This document shows, piece after piece, positions 35,777 to 44,947 of a stretch of DNA of 64,000 bases. Origin of the DNA: Burkholderia savannae (GTDB taxonomy: Bacteria > Pseudomonadota > Gammaproteobacteria > Burkholderiales > Burkholderiaceae); assembly GCF_001524445.2 (NCBI RefSeq), contig NZ_CP013418.1, positions 2,356,001-2,420,000 of the forward strand, written 5' to 3'. A program made the translations under genes and the position numbers. Each line of letters opens with the position of its first letter. Positions within the stretch are counted from its first letter, which is position 1. The notes under the pieces were generated by a model that saw only the letters and a list, made by a program, of their open reading frames with translations, ran no database searches and was not told where the DNA came from.

Positions 35777-36967
35777 TCAGGCAGCGAGCCAGGCTTCGGT
35801 CAATCGAACCCAGTAGCTCGCGCCGATCGCGAGAATGTCGTCGTTGAAGTCGTAGCCGGGGTTGTGCACCATGCAGCCGCCCTTGCTGCCGACGCCGTTG
35901 CCGATGAACGCATAGCAGCCGGGGCGCGCTTCGAGCATGTACGCGAAATCCTCGCTGCCCATCAGCGGCGCGGCGTCCGCCTCGATCCGCTCCGCGCCGA
36001 GCATCCTGCGCGCGACGTCGACGGCGAACGCGGTGGGCTCGGGATGATTGACGAGCACCGGATAACCATAGTCGTACTGAACGTCTGCTGCGATGCCGAA
36101 GCTTTCCGCCTGGCCCTTCACGAGCGCCTCGATGCGATGCGCGAGCCGTTCGCGGACGTCGGCGTTCAGCGCGCGCACCGACAGCTTCATCACGACCGTC
36201 TCGGGGATGACGTTGAACGTCTCGCCCGCCTGTACGCTGCCCACGGTGATCACCGCTGCCTGCTGCGCATCGATTTCGCGTGCGACGATCGTCTGCAGCG
36301 CGACCATGATGCTGCCCGCCGCCGACATCGGGTCGCGCGCGAAATGCGGCATTGCGCCGTGGCCGCCCACGCCGCGCAGCGTGATCGTCACGCGGTCGGA
36401 CGACGCCATCGCGGCGCCCGCGCGGAACGCCATGTCGCCCGCCGCGCGGCCGGGCATGTTGTGGATCGCGAAGATCGCGTCGCACGGAAAGCGCTCGAAG
36501 AGGCCCTCGTCCATCATCGCCTTCGCGCCGCCGAAGTTCTCTTCGGCGGGCTGGAAGATGAGGTTCAGCGTGCCGGAGAACCGGCGCGTCGCGGCGAGGT
36601 GGCGCGCCGCGCACAGCAGCATCGCGGTATGGCCGTCGTGCCCGCACGCATGCATTTTGTTCGCGTGGCGGCTCGCGTACGGCAGGCCCGTCGCTTCGGC
36701 GATCGGCAGCGCGTCCATGTCGGCGCGCAGGCCGAGCGTGCGCGCACCTTGTTTTTCGCGCAGCACGCCGACGACGCCCGTCTTGCCGAGCCCACGATGC
36801 ACATCGTAGCCCCAGCCGGCGAGCAGCTCGGCGACCAGGTCGCTCGTCAGCGCTTCTTCGAACGCGAGCTCGGGGTGTGCGTGGATTCGGCGGCGCACAT
36901 CGATCAGATCAGGCGCGATCGCGGCGATGCCGGGGATGACGGGATTCTTGGGTGTGTCGGAATGCAT
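35777..36967 (-). CDS. M20-family amidohydrolase (hippurate-hydrolase-like)
   Basis: A 396-residue metal-dependent hydrolase of the M20D group. It shows RRRIHAHPELAFEE, LRADMDALPI, MHACGHDGHTAML with metal ligands and FQPAEENFGGAKAMM with the general base. Relatives hydrolyse hippurate, N-acetyl amino acids or indole-3-acetyl amino acids. The ATG at 36967 follows GAGGAAACAGC; the longer frame to 37009 is disfavoured. It is first of a two-gene operon with the MFS transporter and diverges from a LysR gene that probably controls it. Confidence 0.9.
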   Translation of the reverse strand: MHSDTPKNPVIPGIAAIAPDLIDVRRRIHAHPELAFEEALTSDLVAELLAGWGYDVHRGLGKTGVVGVLREKQGARTLGLRADMDALPIAEATGLPYASRHANKMHACGHDGHTAMLLCAARHLAATRRFSGTLNLIFQPAEENFGGAKAMMDEGLFERFPCDAIFAIHNMPGRAAGDMAFRAGAAMASSDRVTITLRGVGGHGAMPHFARDPMSAAGSIMVALQTIVAREIDAQQAAVITVGSVQAGETFNVIPETVVMKLSVRALNADVRERLAHRIEALVKGQAESFGIAADVQYDYGYPVLVNHPEPTAFAVDVARRMLGAERIEADAAPLMGSEDFAYMLEARPGCYAFIGNGVGSKGGCMVHNPGYDFNDDILAIGASYWVRLTEAWLAA

Positions 36968-37148
36968 GCTGTTTCCTCGTGGGGCGTGAGTGCGCGCTTG
37001 TGCGGACATGTTGACGAAGCATATGAATTTTTTTTGCGCACCATAAGCTGATAAATTGCGTCGGTGCTCACCGCCGGTTGCCTCTAGGGAACACCCTGAT
37101 TCGCCGCGGCGCAGCCGATGAACGGCCTCTTCGAACCGCGCGTTTCAT

Positions 37149-38051
37149 ATGAAATATCACCAGTTGAAAGCGTTCGTCGCCGTCGCCGACGAGGGCAGCA
37201 TTCGCGCGGCCGCGCGCCGGCTGAACGTGTCGCCGGCCGCGTTGACGAAAGCGGTCAAGGAACTGGAGCTCGCGCTCGGCGTGTCGCTCGTCGTGCGCAC
37301 GGCGCGCGGCGTGCAGCTCACCGGGTTCGGTCAGCAGCTTCAGGTGCGCGCGCGCCTCATCGTCGCCGAGATGCAGCGGGCGCGCGACGATATCGAACAG
37401 GCGCAAGGCGCGACGACAGGCTCGGTCGCGGCCGCCATCACGCCGGCCGCCGCGGTGACGATCCTGCCCGACGCGTTTCGCGCGTTTCGTCGGCGCTTCC
37501 CGGTTGCGCGCGTGAGCATTGTCGAAGGGTTTCCCGGCGTCGCGCTGCCGAAGCTGCACGACGGGTCGCTCGATTTCGCGGTGGCAGTGGTGGTGCCGGA
37601 ACTGCTCGCGGCGGAATTCGATCACTCGGAGCTGTATGCGAGCCGGCACGTGATCGTCGCGCGCAAGGGGCATCCGCTTGCGTCGGCGACGTCGCTCGCC
37701 GATCTCGTCGATGCGGACTGGCTGATGAATCCGTCGCCCGAGAGCTCGACGCAATTGATGTTCAATTGCTTTACCGAGCACGGCTTGCCGGCGCCGATAC
37801 GCGTTGTCGAGTGCCCGAGCTATGCGATCGCGCACTGCCTTATTCAGGGCTCCGATCTGATTGCATCGATGCCCGAGCAACTGCTCGATGTCGAATGGTC
37901 GCGCGGCCACGTCGCGGTGCTGCCGATACGCGAGGTGCTTCCGGCCGTGTCCGTGCAGGTGGTGACGCGCCGCGACAGCCCGCTGACGCCGGCGGCGGCG
38001 ATGCTCGTCGATTGCATGCGCGACGCGGCGCGGCGGCATGGGTTGCGTTGA
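37149..38051 (+). CDS. LysR-family transcriptional regulator
   Basis: A 300-residue LysR protein. The N-terminal helix-turn-helix reads KAFVAVADEGSIRAAARRLNVSPAALTKAVKELELALGVSLVVRT, and the rest is the periplasmic-binding-like effector domain. It is divergent from the M20/MFS operon with a 181-bp AT-richer gap, the classical arrangement for a LysR activator of its neighbour. The inducer is probably the amide substrate or its product. Confidence 0.9.
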   Translation: MKYHQLKAFVAVADEGSIRAAARRLNVSPAALTKAVKELELALGVSLVVRTARGVQLTGFGQQLQVRARLIVAEMQRARDDIEQAQGATTGSVAAAITPAAAVTILPDAFRAFRRRFPVARVSIVEGFPGVALPKLHDGSLDFAVAVVVPELLAAEFDHSELYASRHVIVARKGHPLASATSLADLVDADWLMNPSPESSTQLMFNCFTEHGLPAPIRVVECPSYAIAHCLIQGSDLIASMPEQLLDVEWSRGHVAVLPIREVLPAVSVQVVTRRDSPLTPAAAMLVDCMRDAARRHGLR

Positions 38052-38318
38052 CGTTTGAGACGCGCGGCGAGGTTCGCCTTGGGTGTCGTGTCGATCGATG
38101 GGCGCCGTTTTGCGTCGTGCCGCTTGTTTTGCGGGCTGCGCGAACGATGCGTTCGTGGCTGATCGATCGACGTACCTGACCTATCCGCCCAGATCCATCC
38201 GGGCCTGTCACGTTTCATCGAGAACCGTCCGGACGCAACGGATGGGCGTGCAGCGTTTCTTGTCGATCGGGGCCGCTTCCGGGATCGCGGCCGCGTGCTT
38301 CGCGGCACGTGCCGCGCG

Positions 38319-39155
38319 TTACGCGAGCGTCGGATAACCGAGCGCGATCGCGTCGCGCGCGAATCGCTCGATTTCCGCGTATGCGTCGGGCGCGAGCCGC
38401 TCGAAGCCGCGCAGCCGTAACGCGCGCGCGCGCTCGGGGTCGAGCGCCGCCGCCGCATCGAGCGCGTCGCGCAGCGCGGCGACGCGTTCCCCGGCAAGCG
38501 TGCGCGACGCGATGAACGGCAGGCCCGGCGCGGACGCCGTTGTGCCGATGATTCGTACGCGACGCAGCAACGCCGGCAGCGCGTCGCGCACGTATGCGAG
38601 CGTCACGCAATCGATCGCGGCGAGATCCGCGTCGCCCGCATCGAGCGCGCGCAGCGCATCCAGATGCGAGCCGGTGCGAGCGACCGTCGAGAAGAAGCGC
38701 GCGTCGCGCGCGTGCGGCGCGACGGCGTGACGTAGCGCATTCATTCCGCTGTGCGAATCGTCTCCGTTGTACGCGGCGCGCAGGCCGCGGCATGCGGCGA
38801 GCGTCGTCGCGCCGCGCGCGTGCGCATCGGCCGATACGACGAGCATGCTTCGATAGCGTGCGCCGTCGCATCCGTCGGCGTCGAAGACGGGGGTCGCGAT
38901 CAGATGAACCGCATCGGCGACACCGAGCATCCGATACGGATAGCCGCACGTTTGCGACAGCAGCAGATCGCCGCGGCGCCACATCGGCAGCAATTCGCCG
39001 AAGGGTTCGCCGGAAGGCTCGCCGAGCAGCGCGACGCCGGCCGGGCCGCCCGCGCGCGCGAACGCGCGCAGCGCATCGCGCAGCAGCGCGCGCCACAGCG
39101 CGGCGTGCCGCGGCGTCACGTTGTACATCGGCAGTCCGGCGATCCATCGGGTCAT
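38319..39155 (-). CDS. PhnD-like phosphate/phosphonate-binding protein without signal peptide
   Basis: A 278-residue protein of the PhnD/PBP-like superfamily (GLPMYNVTPRHAALWRALL at the start, LLSQTCGYPYRMLG, YNGDDSHSGMNALR, AIDCVTLAYV). These positions match the ligand loops of phosphonate binding proteins. There is no N-terminal signal peptide or lipobox, and no permease or ATPase next to it. It may be a cytosolic binding protein or an enzyme-like derivative. It is divergent from the desaturase gene and about 17 kb from the phn island. Confidence 0.8.
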   Translation of the reverse strand: MTRWIAGLPMYNVTPRHAALWRALLRDALRAFARAGGPAGVALLGEPSGEPFGELLPMWRRGDLLLSQTCGYPYRMLGVADAVHLIATPVFDADGCDGARYRSMLVVSADAHARGATTLAACRGLRAAYNGDDSHSGMNALRHAVAPHARDARFFSTVARTGSHLDALRALDAGDADLAAIDCVTLAYVRDALPALLRRVRIIGTTASAPGLPFIASRTLAGERVAALRDALDAAAALDPERARALRLRGFERLAPDAYAEIERFARDAIALGYPTLA

Positions 39156-39436
39156 GCGGATATTCTACGGATTTCCGGGCCTCCGGCGGGCATGCGTGCG
39201 TTTGCCCGAGCCGCGAATCGCGCGCCGCCTGGCGCACGCCGGCGGCGGAACCGTTTCGCCGCTTCTTTCTCGATTTCGCCACATCGATCGCGAGCCGCGC
39301 CGCATAAGCAAATGCGAATCCATTGGTTGGTCCGGCGGCCGCGATTGGTTACGGTGCACGTTCCGCCGCGCGTCGCGCGCGACGACGTCGCCGTCTGCGC
39401 GCCTGTCGACGTTCGGCCTTAGTCACCACCAAGAAC

Positions 39437-40462
39437 ATGGCCGAATATTTCGATGTAGATCATGCGCGCGAGATCCGGGCGCTCGGCGAACGTTTCGCCG
39501 CACGCACCGAATGGCCGACCTGGCTGTTGATCTTCGTCGTCTACGGCGGCTGGCTCGGCGTGCTGCTTTGCGTGCGCGCCGGATCGCTGCCGCTCGCGGC
39601 GGCGACGCCGCTGCTGATCGCGCTGTGCGCATGGCACATGTCGTTGCAGCACGAACTGCTGCACGGCCATCCGACGCGCTCCGCGCGCGTGAACAAGCTG
39701 CTCGGCTATCCGCCGCTGGCGGTCTGGTATCCGTACACGCTGTATCGCGACACGCATCTCGAGCACCATCGCGACGAAGATCTGACGGTGCCGGGCGTCG
39801 ATCCCGAAAGCAACTACGTGCCGCGTGCGCAATGGGCGCGGCTGCCGCGATGGCGGCGTGCGCTCTTGCGCGCGCGCAAGAGCTTCGTCGGGCGGCTTGT
39901 CGTCGGGCCGCCCGCGAGCGTCGCCGCGATGGGCGCGCACACGCTGCGCGCATGGCGCGGCGGCGACTGGCGCCATGCGCCGATGTGGGCCGCGCACGTC
40001 GCGTCGGTCGCGGTGCTGCTCGCCTGGCTGCAATCGTCGATCGGCGTGCCGTGGTGGTATTACCTGCTCGCGATCACGTGGCCCGCGCAGTCGCTCGCGA
40101 TGATTCGTTCGTTGTACGAGCATCGCGCGGCCGCGCATCCGAAGGCGCGCATCGCGATCAACGAGGCGGGCCTCGCGATGCGCCTTCTGTTTCTGAACAA
40201 CAACTACCATCTCGTTCATCACGATCTGCCGAAACTGCCGTGGTATCACCTGCCGCGCGCGTACCGGATGCGGCGCGAAGCGTATGCGCGCAAATGCGGC
40301 GGCTTCGTGATTCGCGGCGGCTATTGGGAACTGTTGAAGCGCCACGCGTGGCGCGAAACCGATTCGCCCGTGCATCCGTTCGCGCAAGACGGCGAGCCGG
40401 TGCCGGCGAAACGCGGCTCGCGCGTCGCGGTGATCGACGATTGCGTTCAGATCGGCGGTTGA
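39437..40462 (+). CDS. Membrane fatty-acid desaturase family protein
   Basis: A 341-residue membrane protein with the three histidine boxes of the di-iron desaturase/hydroxylase family: HELLHGH near residue 71, HLEHHRDED near residue 106 and HLVHHD near residue 257. Hydrophobic segments at about 28-60 and 185-220 place the active site on the cytosolic side. It should introduce a double bond or hydroxyl in a lipid or carotenoid-like substrate using O2. The ATG at 39437 (MAEYFDVDHAREI) is chosen; upstream the frame is Arg-rich and unlike protein. Confidence 0.88.
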   Translation: MAEYFDVDHAREIRALGERFAARTEWPTWLLIFVVYGGWLGVLLCVRAGSLPLAAATPLLIALCAWHMSLQHELLHGHPTRSARVNKLLGYPPLAVWYPYTLYRDTHLEHHRDEDLTVPGVDPESNYVPRAQWARLPRWRRALLRARKSFVGRLVVGPPASVAAMGAHTLRAWRGGDWRHAPMWAAHVASVAVLLAWLQSSIGVPWWYYLLAITWPAQSLAMIRSLYEHRAAAHPKARIAINEAGLAMRLLFLNNNYHLVHHDLPKLPWYHLPRAYRMRREAYARKCGGFVIRGGYWELLKRHAWRETDSPVHPFAQDGEPVPAKRGSRVAVIDDCVQIGG

Positions 40463-40933
40463 CGGGGGCTTGAAGAACGGCCGCGCGATGCGCCGATGCG
40501 CCGGCCGGCGAGCGGCGATGTCGGGCATGCTGTCGCGAGGGCGCTGACGCCGATCCGCGGCGACATCGGCCGAGGTCGACAGGTATCGGCCATATCGGCC
40601 GTCTCGCCTTGCCGGACGCGGCCGATGCGTCGACGTGGGTGGCACACGCACGTTGTCCCCTTTTGCGCGGACGCGCGGCTCAATGAAGGGCGGCGGCGCG
40701 ATTCGCGTGTGCGCCGGCCGTCAGCCGATGATTCGTCCCCCCAAATTTCCTGCTTTCGCCTTTTACGCCCGCACCCGTGCGTGCCGAAAAACCGCCGCCC
40801 CGCCGCCGACGCCCCGCCGGATCACTTTGTTACATCTCTTACCGCGGCCGCCCCGAAAGGCAACAGTTGCCTTTCACCGTCCCGGTATACTCGGCGCTGC
40901 TTCAAACCCAAAACGAATCAAGACCTGTCAACT
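40463..40933. other. Promoter region of the glycine-zipper gene
   Basis: 471 bp without a supported gene. The final 150 bp is less GC-rich. It holds an inverted repeat at 40855-40875 and TATACT (40886-40891), a plausible -10 box 43 bp before the ATG; no good -35 is visible, and the repeat occupies its place. Confidence 0.5.
40855..40875. promoter_or_regulatory. Perfect inverted repeat overlapping a possible -35 region
   Basis: GAAAGGCAA (40855-40863), CAG, TTGCCTTTC (40867-40875) is a perfect 9-bp-arm palindrome. It sits just upstream of TATACT at 40886-40891, so a protein bound here would meet RNA polymerase. It is a candidate operator for the glycine-zipper gene at 40934. Confidence 0.45.
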
Positions 40934-41377
40934 ATGTCGAAGAAACTCATCCAGATCGTGGCTGTCGCGGCGCTGACCGCCGCGGCGTCGCTGCCGGCCT
41001 TCGCCGGCGACATGAACAACGCGCTCGGCGGCGCGCTCGGCGGCGTGGCCGGCGCGGCAGTCGGCGGCGCCGTGGGCGGCAGCACGGGGGCGGTGATCGG
41101 CGGCGCGGTCGGCGGCGGCGCCGGCGGCGCGGTCACGTCGAACCGCCGTGAGCGCACGGGCGCGATCATCGGCGGCGCGCTTGGCGGCGGCGCGGGCACC
41201 GCGGCCGGCAACGCGATGGGCGGCCGCTCCGGCGGCCTGGTCGGCGCGGCCGTCGGCGGCGGCGCGGGGGCCGCGCTCGGCGGCAACATCTCGCGCTCGA
41301 ACTCGTACAACGACGACTACGATCGCGGCTATCGCCGCGGCGGCAAACATCACGGCAAGCATCATCACCGTCACTGA
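40934..41377 (+). CDS. Exported glycine-zipper protein
   Basis: A 147-residue protein. The signal peptide (about 24 residues, ending PAFA) is followed by long GG-zipper repeats (GGALGGVAGAAVGGAVGG and similar to residue 122), then a basic, His-rich tail ending KHHGKHHHRH. Glycine-zipper proteins of this sort occur in the outer membrane and are often stress-linked (for example Rick_17kDa and YMGG families). The His cluster may bind metal. Transcribed alone from its own promoter region. The exact role is unknown. Confidence 0.85.
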   Translation: MSKKLIQIVAVAALTAAASLPAFAGDMNNALGGALGGVAGAAVGGAVGGSTGAVIGGAVGGGAGGAVTSNRRERTGAIIGGALGGGAGTAAGNAMGGRSGGLVGAAVGGGAGAALGGNISRSNSYNDDYDRGYRRGGKHHGKHHHRH

Positions 41378-41900
41378 TCGTCGAAGCGGGCCCGATCGGC
41401 GTGACGCGATCCGGGCTTGCTCGCCGCGCGTCGGCGGCCCGCTTCGGCGTGCATCGGTCGATCTTCGGCGGCGGCGCGCGCGAAGGCGGTGCCGGGCGGT
41501 CGGCCGCGCGATGCGGCTCGCAGCGGCGGCGCACGCCGGCCATCACGCGTTGTGAGCGCGTTGAAGCCGCATGCATCGAAGCCGACGGCGACAACCGGCC
41601 GTCGCATCCCGATCCGGATCGGCGCGCCGCGCGCTGCGAGCGCCGTCGCGATTGGCGGCGTCGCATCGGCGCTGCGTGATTCGCCGACACGGGATCATTG
41701 ACGGACCGACGATCGTCCGCGCGGCGCTTCCGGCGCGTCGCGGTCCCCATTCCGCTGCGACGTGAATGGGAAGGCGCGGCCAGCGTTCTTTCCGGTCATC
41801 ACGAAATTCCGTCAAACAATTCCGTCAAACGAAAAAGGACGATGCCGGGCTTCTTCCGCCGCCGCTTCGTCCGCGTTCGTCGATGCGCACGTCTGCCCGC
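41378..41900. other. Spacer between convergent genes
   Basis: 523 bp between converging stops. Several overlapping open frames exist but all look like GC-driven noise without ribosome sites or recognisable domains. Confidence 0.5.
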
Positions 41901-42800
41901 TCAATCGAGCGCCTTGTCGTTCGGATTCGCGAACAACTGCTTCATGTCCGCCGACAGCGGATAGTCGAGGTTCACGCCCTTCGGCGGAATCGGCCGATTG
42001 AACCATTTCACGTACAGCGCCTCGGCTTCTCCCGAGCGTTGCATCCGCGCGATCACGCGATCCGCGAGCTGCTTGAAGCCGGCATCGTCCTTGCGCAGCA
42101 TGCAGCCATACGCTTCGGACACCGGAGAATTTCCGGTGATCACGTAGTCGCCCGGATTCGCTTCCTTCGCCTTCGCCCCATACAGAAGCGGCTCGTCCAT
42201 GAAGAACGCGACGGCACGGCCGCTCTTGACGTTCAGGAACGCATCCGCGTGATCCTTCGCGCTGATGATCTGCATCGACATGCCTTTCTCCGCGTTCCAT
42301 TGCCGCAACAGCCGCTCCTCGGTCGTGCCGGCGGTCGTCGCGACGGTCTTGCCGGCGAGGTCGGGGAAGTCCTTCACGCCGGACGTCTTCTTCGCGATCA
42401 ATCGCATTCCGTATTGAAAGATGCTGTTCGAGAACGACACCTGGTTGGCCCGTTCCTTCGTGTGCGTGGTCGAGCCGCATTCCAGATCGACGGTGCCGTT
42501 CTGCACGAGAGGAATGCGGTTCTGCGACGTGATCGGAATCTCGCGCACCGTCAGGGTCGGCCGGTTCAGTTCCTTCTTGATTGCGTCGACGATCTTCAGC
42601 GCGATTTCCTGCGAGTAGCCGATCGTGTGTTGCTGCTGGTCATAGTACGAGAACGGAACGGACGATTCGCGCACGCCGAGCGTGACGACGCCCGTATCGC
42701 GAATCTTCTTCAACGTGGGGCTGGCGTCGTCCGCGTGAGCGGCGGCGGCAAGCGCGCAGCCGATGGCGATTGAGAGCAGCGGGCGGAGGGTGTTCATCAT
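41901..42800 (-). CDS. Amino-acid ABC transporter binding protein (GltI-like)
   Basis: A 299-residue periplasmic protein. The signal peptide ends AAAAHA (23 residues). The SBP_bac_3 fold has IRDTGVVTLGVRESSVPFSYYD, NGTVDLECGSTTHTKERANQVSFS and SEAYGCMLRKDD, closely resembling glutamate/aspartate binding proteins such as GltI. It should capture an acidic amino acid for an ABC importer, yet no permease or ATPase gene is adjacent, so it would need partners elsewhere. It lies 105 bp after the SDR gene on the same strand and may share a transcript. Confidence 0.88.
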   Translation of the reverse strand: MMNTLRPLLSIAIGCALAAAAHADDASPTLKKIRDTGVVTLGVRESSVPFSYYDQQQHTIGYSQEIALKIVDAIKKELNRPTLTVREIPITSQNRIPLVQNGTVDLECGSTTHTKERANQVSFSNSIFQYGMRLIAKKTSGVKDFPDLAGKTVATTAGTTEERLLRQWNAEKGMSMQIISAKDHADAFLNVKSGRAVAFFMDEPLLYGAKAKEANPGDYVITGNSPVSEAYGCMLRKDDAGFKQLADRVIARMQRSGEAEALYVKWFNRPIPPKGVNLDYPLSADMKQLFANPNDKALD

Positions 42801-42905
42801 CGAGGGCTCCTGACGGAACGGGTAGCGGGTGACAAGCCGGGTCGGGAAAGGCGAGCTCGGGAACGCGCTCGCGCGAATCGCGCGCGCCCGCGAGCCGCTT
42901 CTGCG

Positions 42906-43667
42906 TTACCCCGGATTGCGCACGTCGGCTGTCGGCGTCGTGCCGAAATCGTCGCTCAGCGCGTAATCGATCAGCTTGCGCGCGGCGTCCTCCGGCGTCG
43001 TGAGCGAGCCGCTCGACTTGAGCTGCTCGAACCGCTCGCGCGACGGAAACCGGTCGCTGCTGCTCGCGCGGATCGTCGTCTGCATGCCGGTGTCCACCAC
43101 GCCCGGCGCGACGCTGCAGATCCGCAGCGCGCGATTCGCATCCAGCGCCACCGCTCGCGCGTGATGATCGAGCGCGGCCTTGGTCGCGCAGTAGACGCTC
43201 CAGCCCGCATATGCGTTGCGCGCCGCGCCGCTCGAGATGTGCACGATGCGGCGCTCGACCGCGTGCGGCGCGATTTTCGCGATCGCGCTCGCGAGCATCA
43301 GCGGCGTCGCGACGTTCAGGGCGACTGCACGCGCGATCGCCGCGGCGTCCTGCGTGTCGAGCGGGCCGATCGGCTCGACGGTGCCCGCGTTGTTGAACAG
43401 CAGCACGCGGCTCGCGCCGGCGACGAACTCGTCGAGCGCGCCGCCGCCGAGCCACGCCTCGATGCGCGCGGGGTCCGACAGATCGAGCTCGGCCTCGACG
43501 AACCGCGCGCCCGCGTGTTCGCCGAGCGACGGATGGCGGCTGCGCGACAGGCCGAGCACTGCGAAGTCCCGCTCAAGCAGTTGCGCGGCGAGGGCGGCGC
43601 CGAGCCCGCGCGTGTGGCCGGTGACGATGGCGCGAACGGCCGGCAAAGGAGAAGAGCGAGTGACCAT
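42906..43667 (-). CDS. Short-chain dehydrogenase/reductase
   Basis: A 253-residue classical SDR with cofactor motif VTGHTRGLGAAL near residue 15, LLFNNAGTVEPIG near residue 90 and catalytic YCATK near residue 160. Resembles sepiapterin-reductase-like SDRs, which reduce small carbonyl compounds with NADPH. The ATG at 43667 (MVTRSSPLP) is preferred, since upstream codons fall in the degenerate repeat region at 43799-43872. It precedes the GltI-like gene. The substrate is unknown. Confidence 0.85.
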   Translation of the reverse strand: MVTRSSPLPAVRAIVTGHTRGLGAALAAQLLERDFAVLGLSRSRHPSLGEHAGARFVEAELDLSDPARIEAWLGGGALDEFVAGASRVLLFNNAGTVEPIGPLDTQDAAAIARAVALNVATPLMLASAIAKIAPHAVERRIVHISSGAARNAYAGWSVYCATKAALDHHARAVALDANRALRICSVAPGVVDTGMQTTIRASSSDRFPSRERFEQLKSSGSLTTPEDAARKLIDYALSDDFGTTPTADVRNPG

Positions 43668-44170
43668 GTCGATTCGGAAAATGACGAGAACAGGATGGGT
43701 GACGTGCGTATCGCGGCACGCAGCGGTGTGCGATCCGCGCGACCGGCGCGCGGTTGCCGATCGGAGCGCGTCGAGCGGCCGACCATTGCGGCCATCCCGA
43801 CGAAAACCGGACGAAAACCGGACGGAAGCGGGACGAAAACCGGACGACAACGCGACGGCAGCCGGACGAGCGACGCGCAGCGCGGCGATCGAATGAGCCG
43901 GTATCGTAACGTCGGCACCAATTTGGCGCAAACGCCGCCTCGTCGATCCGGTTTACCGCGAGATCGCTCGCCTTCGATCAAAGCGCGAGCAATGTCCAAT
44001 GAATTTCGTCACGACATGATTGCATGCTAGCCTTGATCCGGATTCGGCAATGAAATGCCGAATGCGAAACGAAAACGATTCGACGAACCGGACGATGCCG
44101 CGATGCAAGCCGTCGAATGACGGCCGGCAGTTGCCGGATTTTCCCGAGCCATCTTCGATACCTACGCCCG
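43668..44170. other. Divergent spacer with degenerate minisatellite
   Basis: 503 bp between the diverging SDR and NTF2-like genes. It contains the degenerate repeat at 43799-43872. The part from about 43900 to 44100 is less GC-rich and probably carries both promoters. Confidence 0.5.
43799..43872. repeat. Degenerate 10-12-bp tandem repeat
   Basis: Around seven imperfect units based on cggacgaaaac (variants cggacggaag, cgggacgaaaac, cggacgacaa) between two divergent genes. It could influence DNA bending or promoter spacing. Confidence 0.7.
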
Positions 44171-44536
44171 ATGGAAACGATCACGCAAGAGTTCGTCCGG
44201 CAATTCAGCCGAGAATGGATCGACGCATGGAATTCGCATGACCTCGACCGAATCCTGTCGCACTACGCCGACGATTTCGACATGTCGTCGCCGATGATCG
44301 CGCAGATCGCCGGCGAGCCCAGCGGGCGCCTGCGCGGAAAGGCAGCGGTGCGCGCGTACTGGTCGAAGGCGCTGCAGATGATTCCGGATCTGCATTTCGA
44401 ATGGATAGCGACGCTCGCCGGCGTCGACAGCATTGCGATTCATTACCGCGGCGCGAAAGGGCGGCTCGCGCTCGAGGTTTTTCACTTCGGGGCGGATCGG
44501 CGAGTCGTGAAAGCGTTCGCTCACTATGCCGGCTGA
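44171..44536 (+). CDS. NTF2/SnoaL-like protein
   Basis: A 121-residue single-domain protein (FSREWIDAWNSHDLDRILSHYADDFDMSSPM, then RLRGKAAVRAYWSKALQMIPDL), a clear SnoaL-like/NTF2 pattern. It may be an isomerase, a dehydratase or a ligand-binding protein. The ATG at 44171 (METITQEF) starts at the conserved domain; the longer frame from 44117 adds nothing family-like. It is transcribed alone, with a hairpin after the stop. Confidence 0.75.
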   Translation: METITQEFVRQFSREWIDAWNSHDLDRILSHYADDFDMSSPMIAQIAGEPSGRLRGKAAVRAYWSKALQMIPDLHFEWIATLAGVDSIAIHYRGAKGRLALEVFHFGADRRVVKAFAHYAG

Positions 44537-44947
44537 GCGGGCAGCGCAATATCGGCGCGGCTGCATTTTCTACCGCTGCCGATTCGATATTGACGACAGT
44601 TTTACCGAATGGAGCGACAGCGCATCGCTCTAGACTCCTTAACAAATTCAATTGAATGCCGGATTCGTCGGCGGGCGACGCATCGAACGAATGGCGTCGA
44701 TGCGAAATCATTCGCCGTCCGGCGGCTGACCGTCGAAACGACGACAAGCAAGCGGTGGGGCGCGATGCGCGTGCCGACACGGCTGCCCGTGCCGCGCGGC
44801 GGCGCGAAGCCGATCGCGATGCGGCGGAAGTTGCGTGGTGACCAATCAACCGAGGGCTGCGACGGTTCGTTCGTCGTACTCACCTATGTCATACCCGGCG
44901 ACCTATATTTTGTTTGTCGATGGGGCAGATCAGGGAGAGCATCACTC
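44537..44947. other. Upstream region of the beta-propeller gene
   Basis: 411 bp with the hairpin at 44541-44568. AT-rich patches at 44575-44655 and 44881-44920 may be promoter DNA. No gene is supported. Confidence 0.5.
44541..44568 (+). terminator. Probable intrinsic terminator after the NTF2-like gene
   Basis: GCAGCGC (44541-44547) pairs with GCGCGGCTGC (44555-44564) with one bulged G, followed by ATTTT. It lies 4 nt after the stop. Confidence 0.45.
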
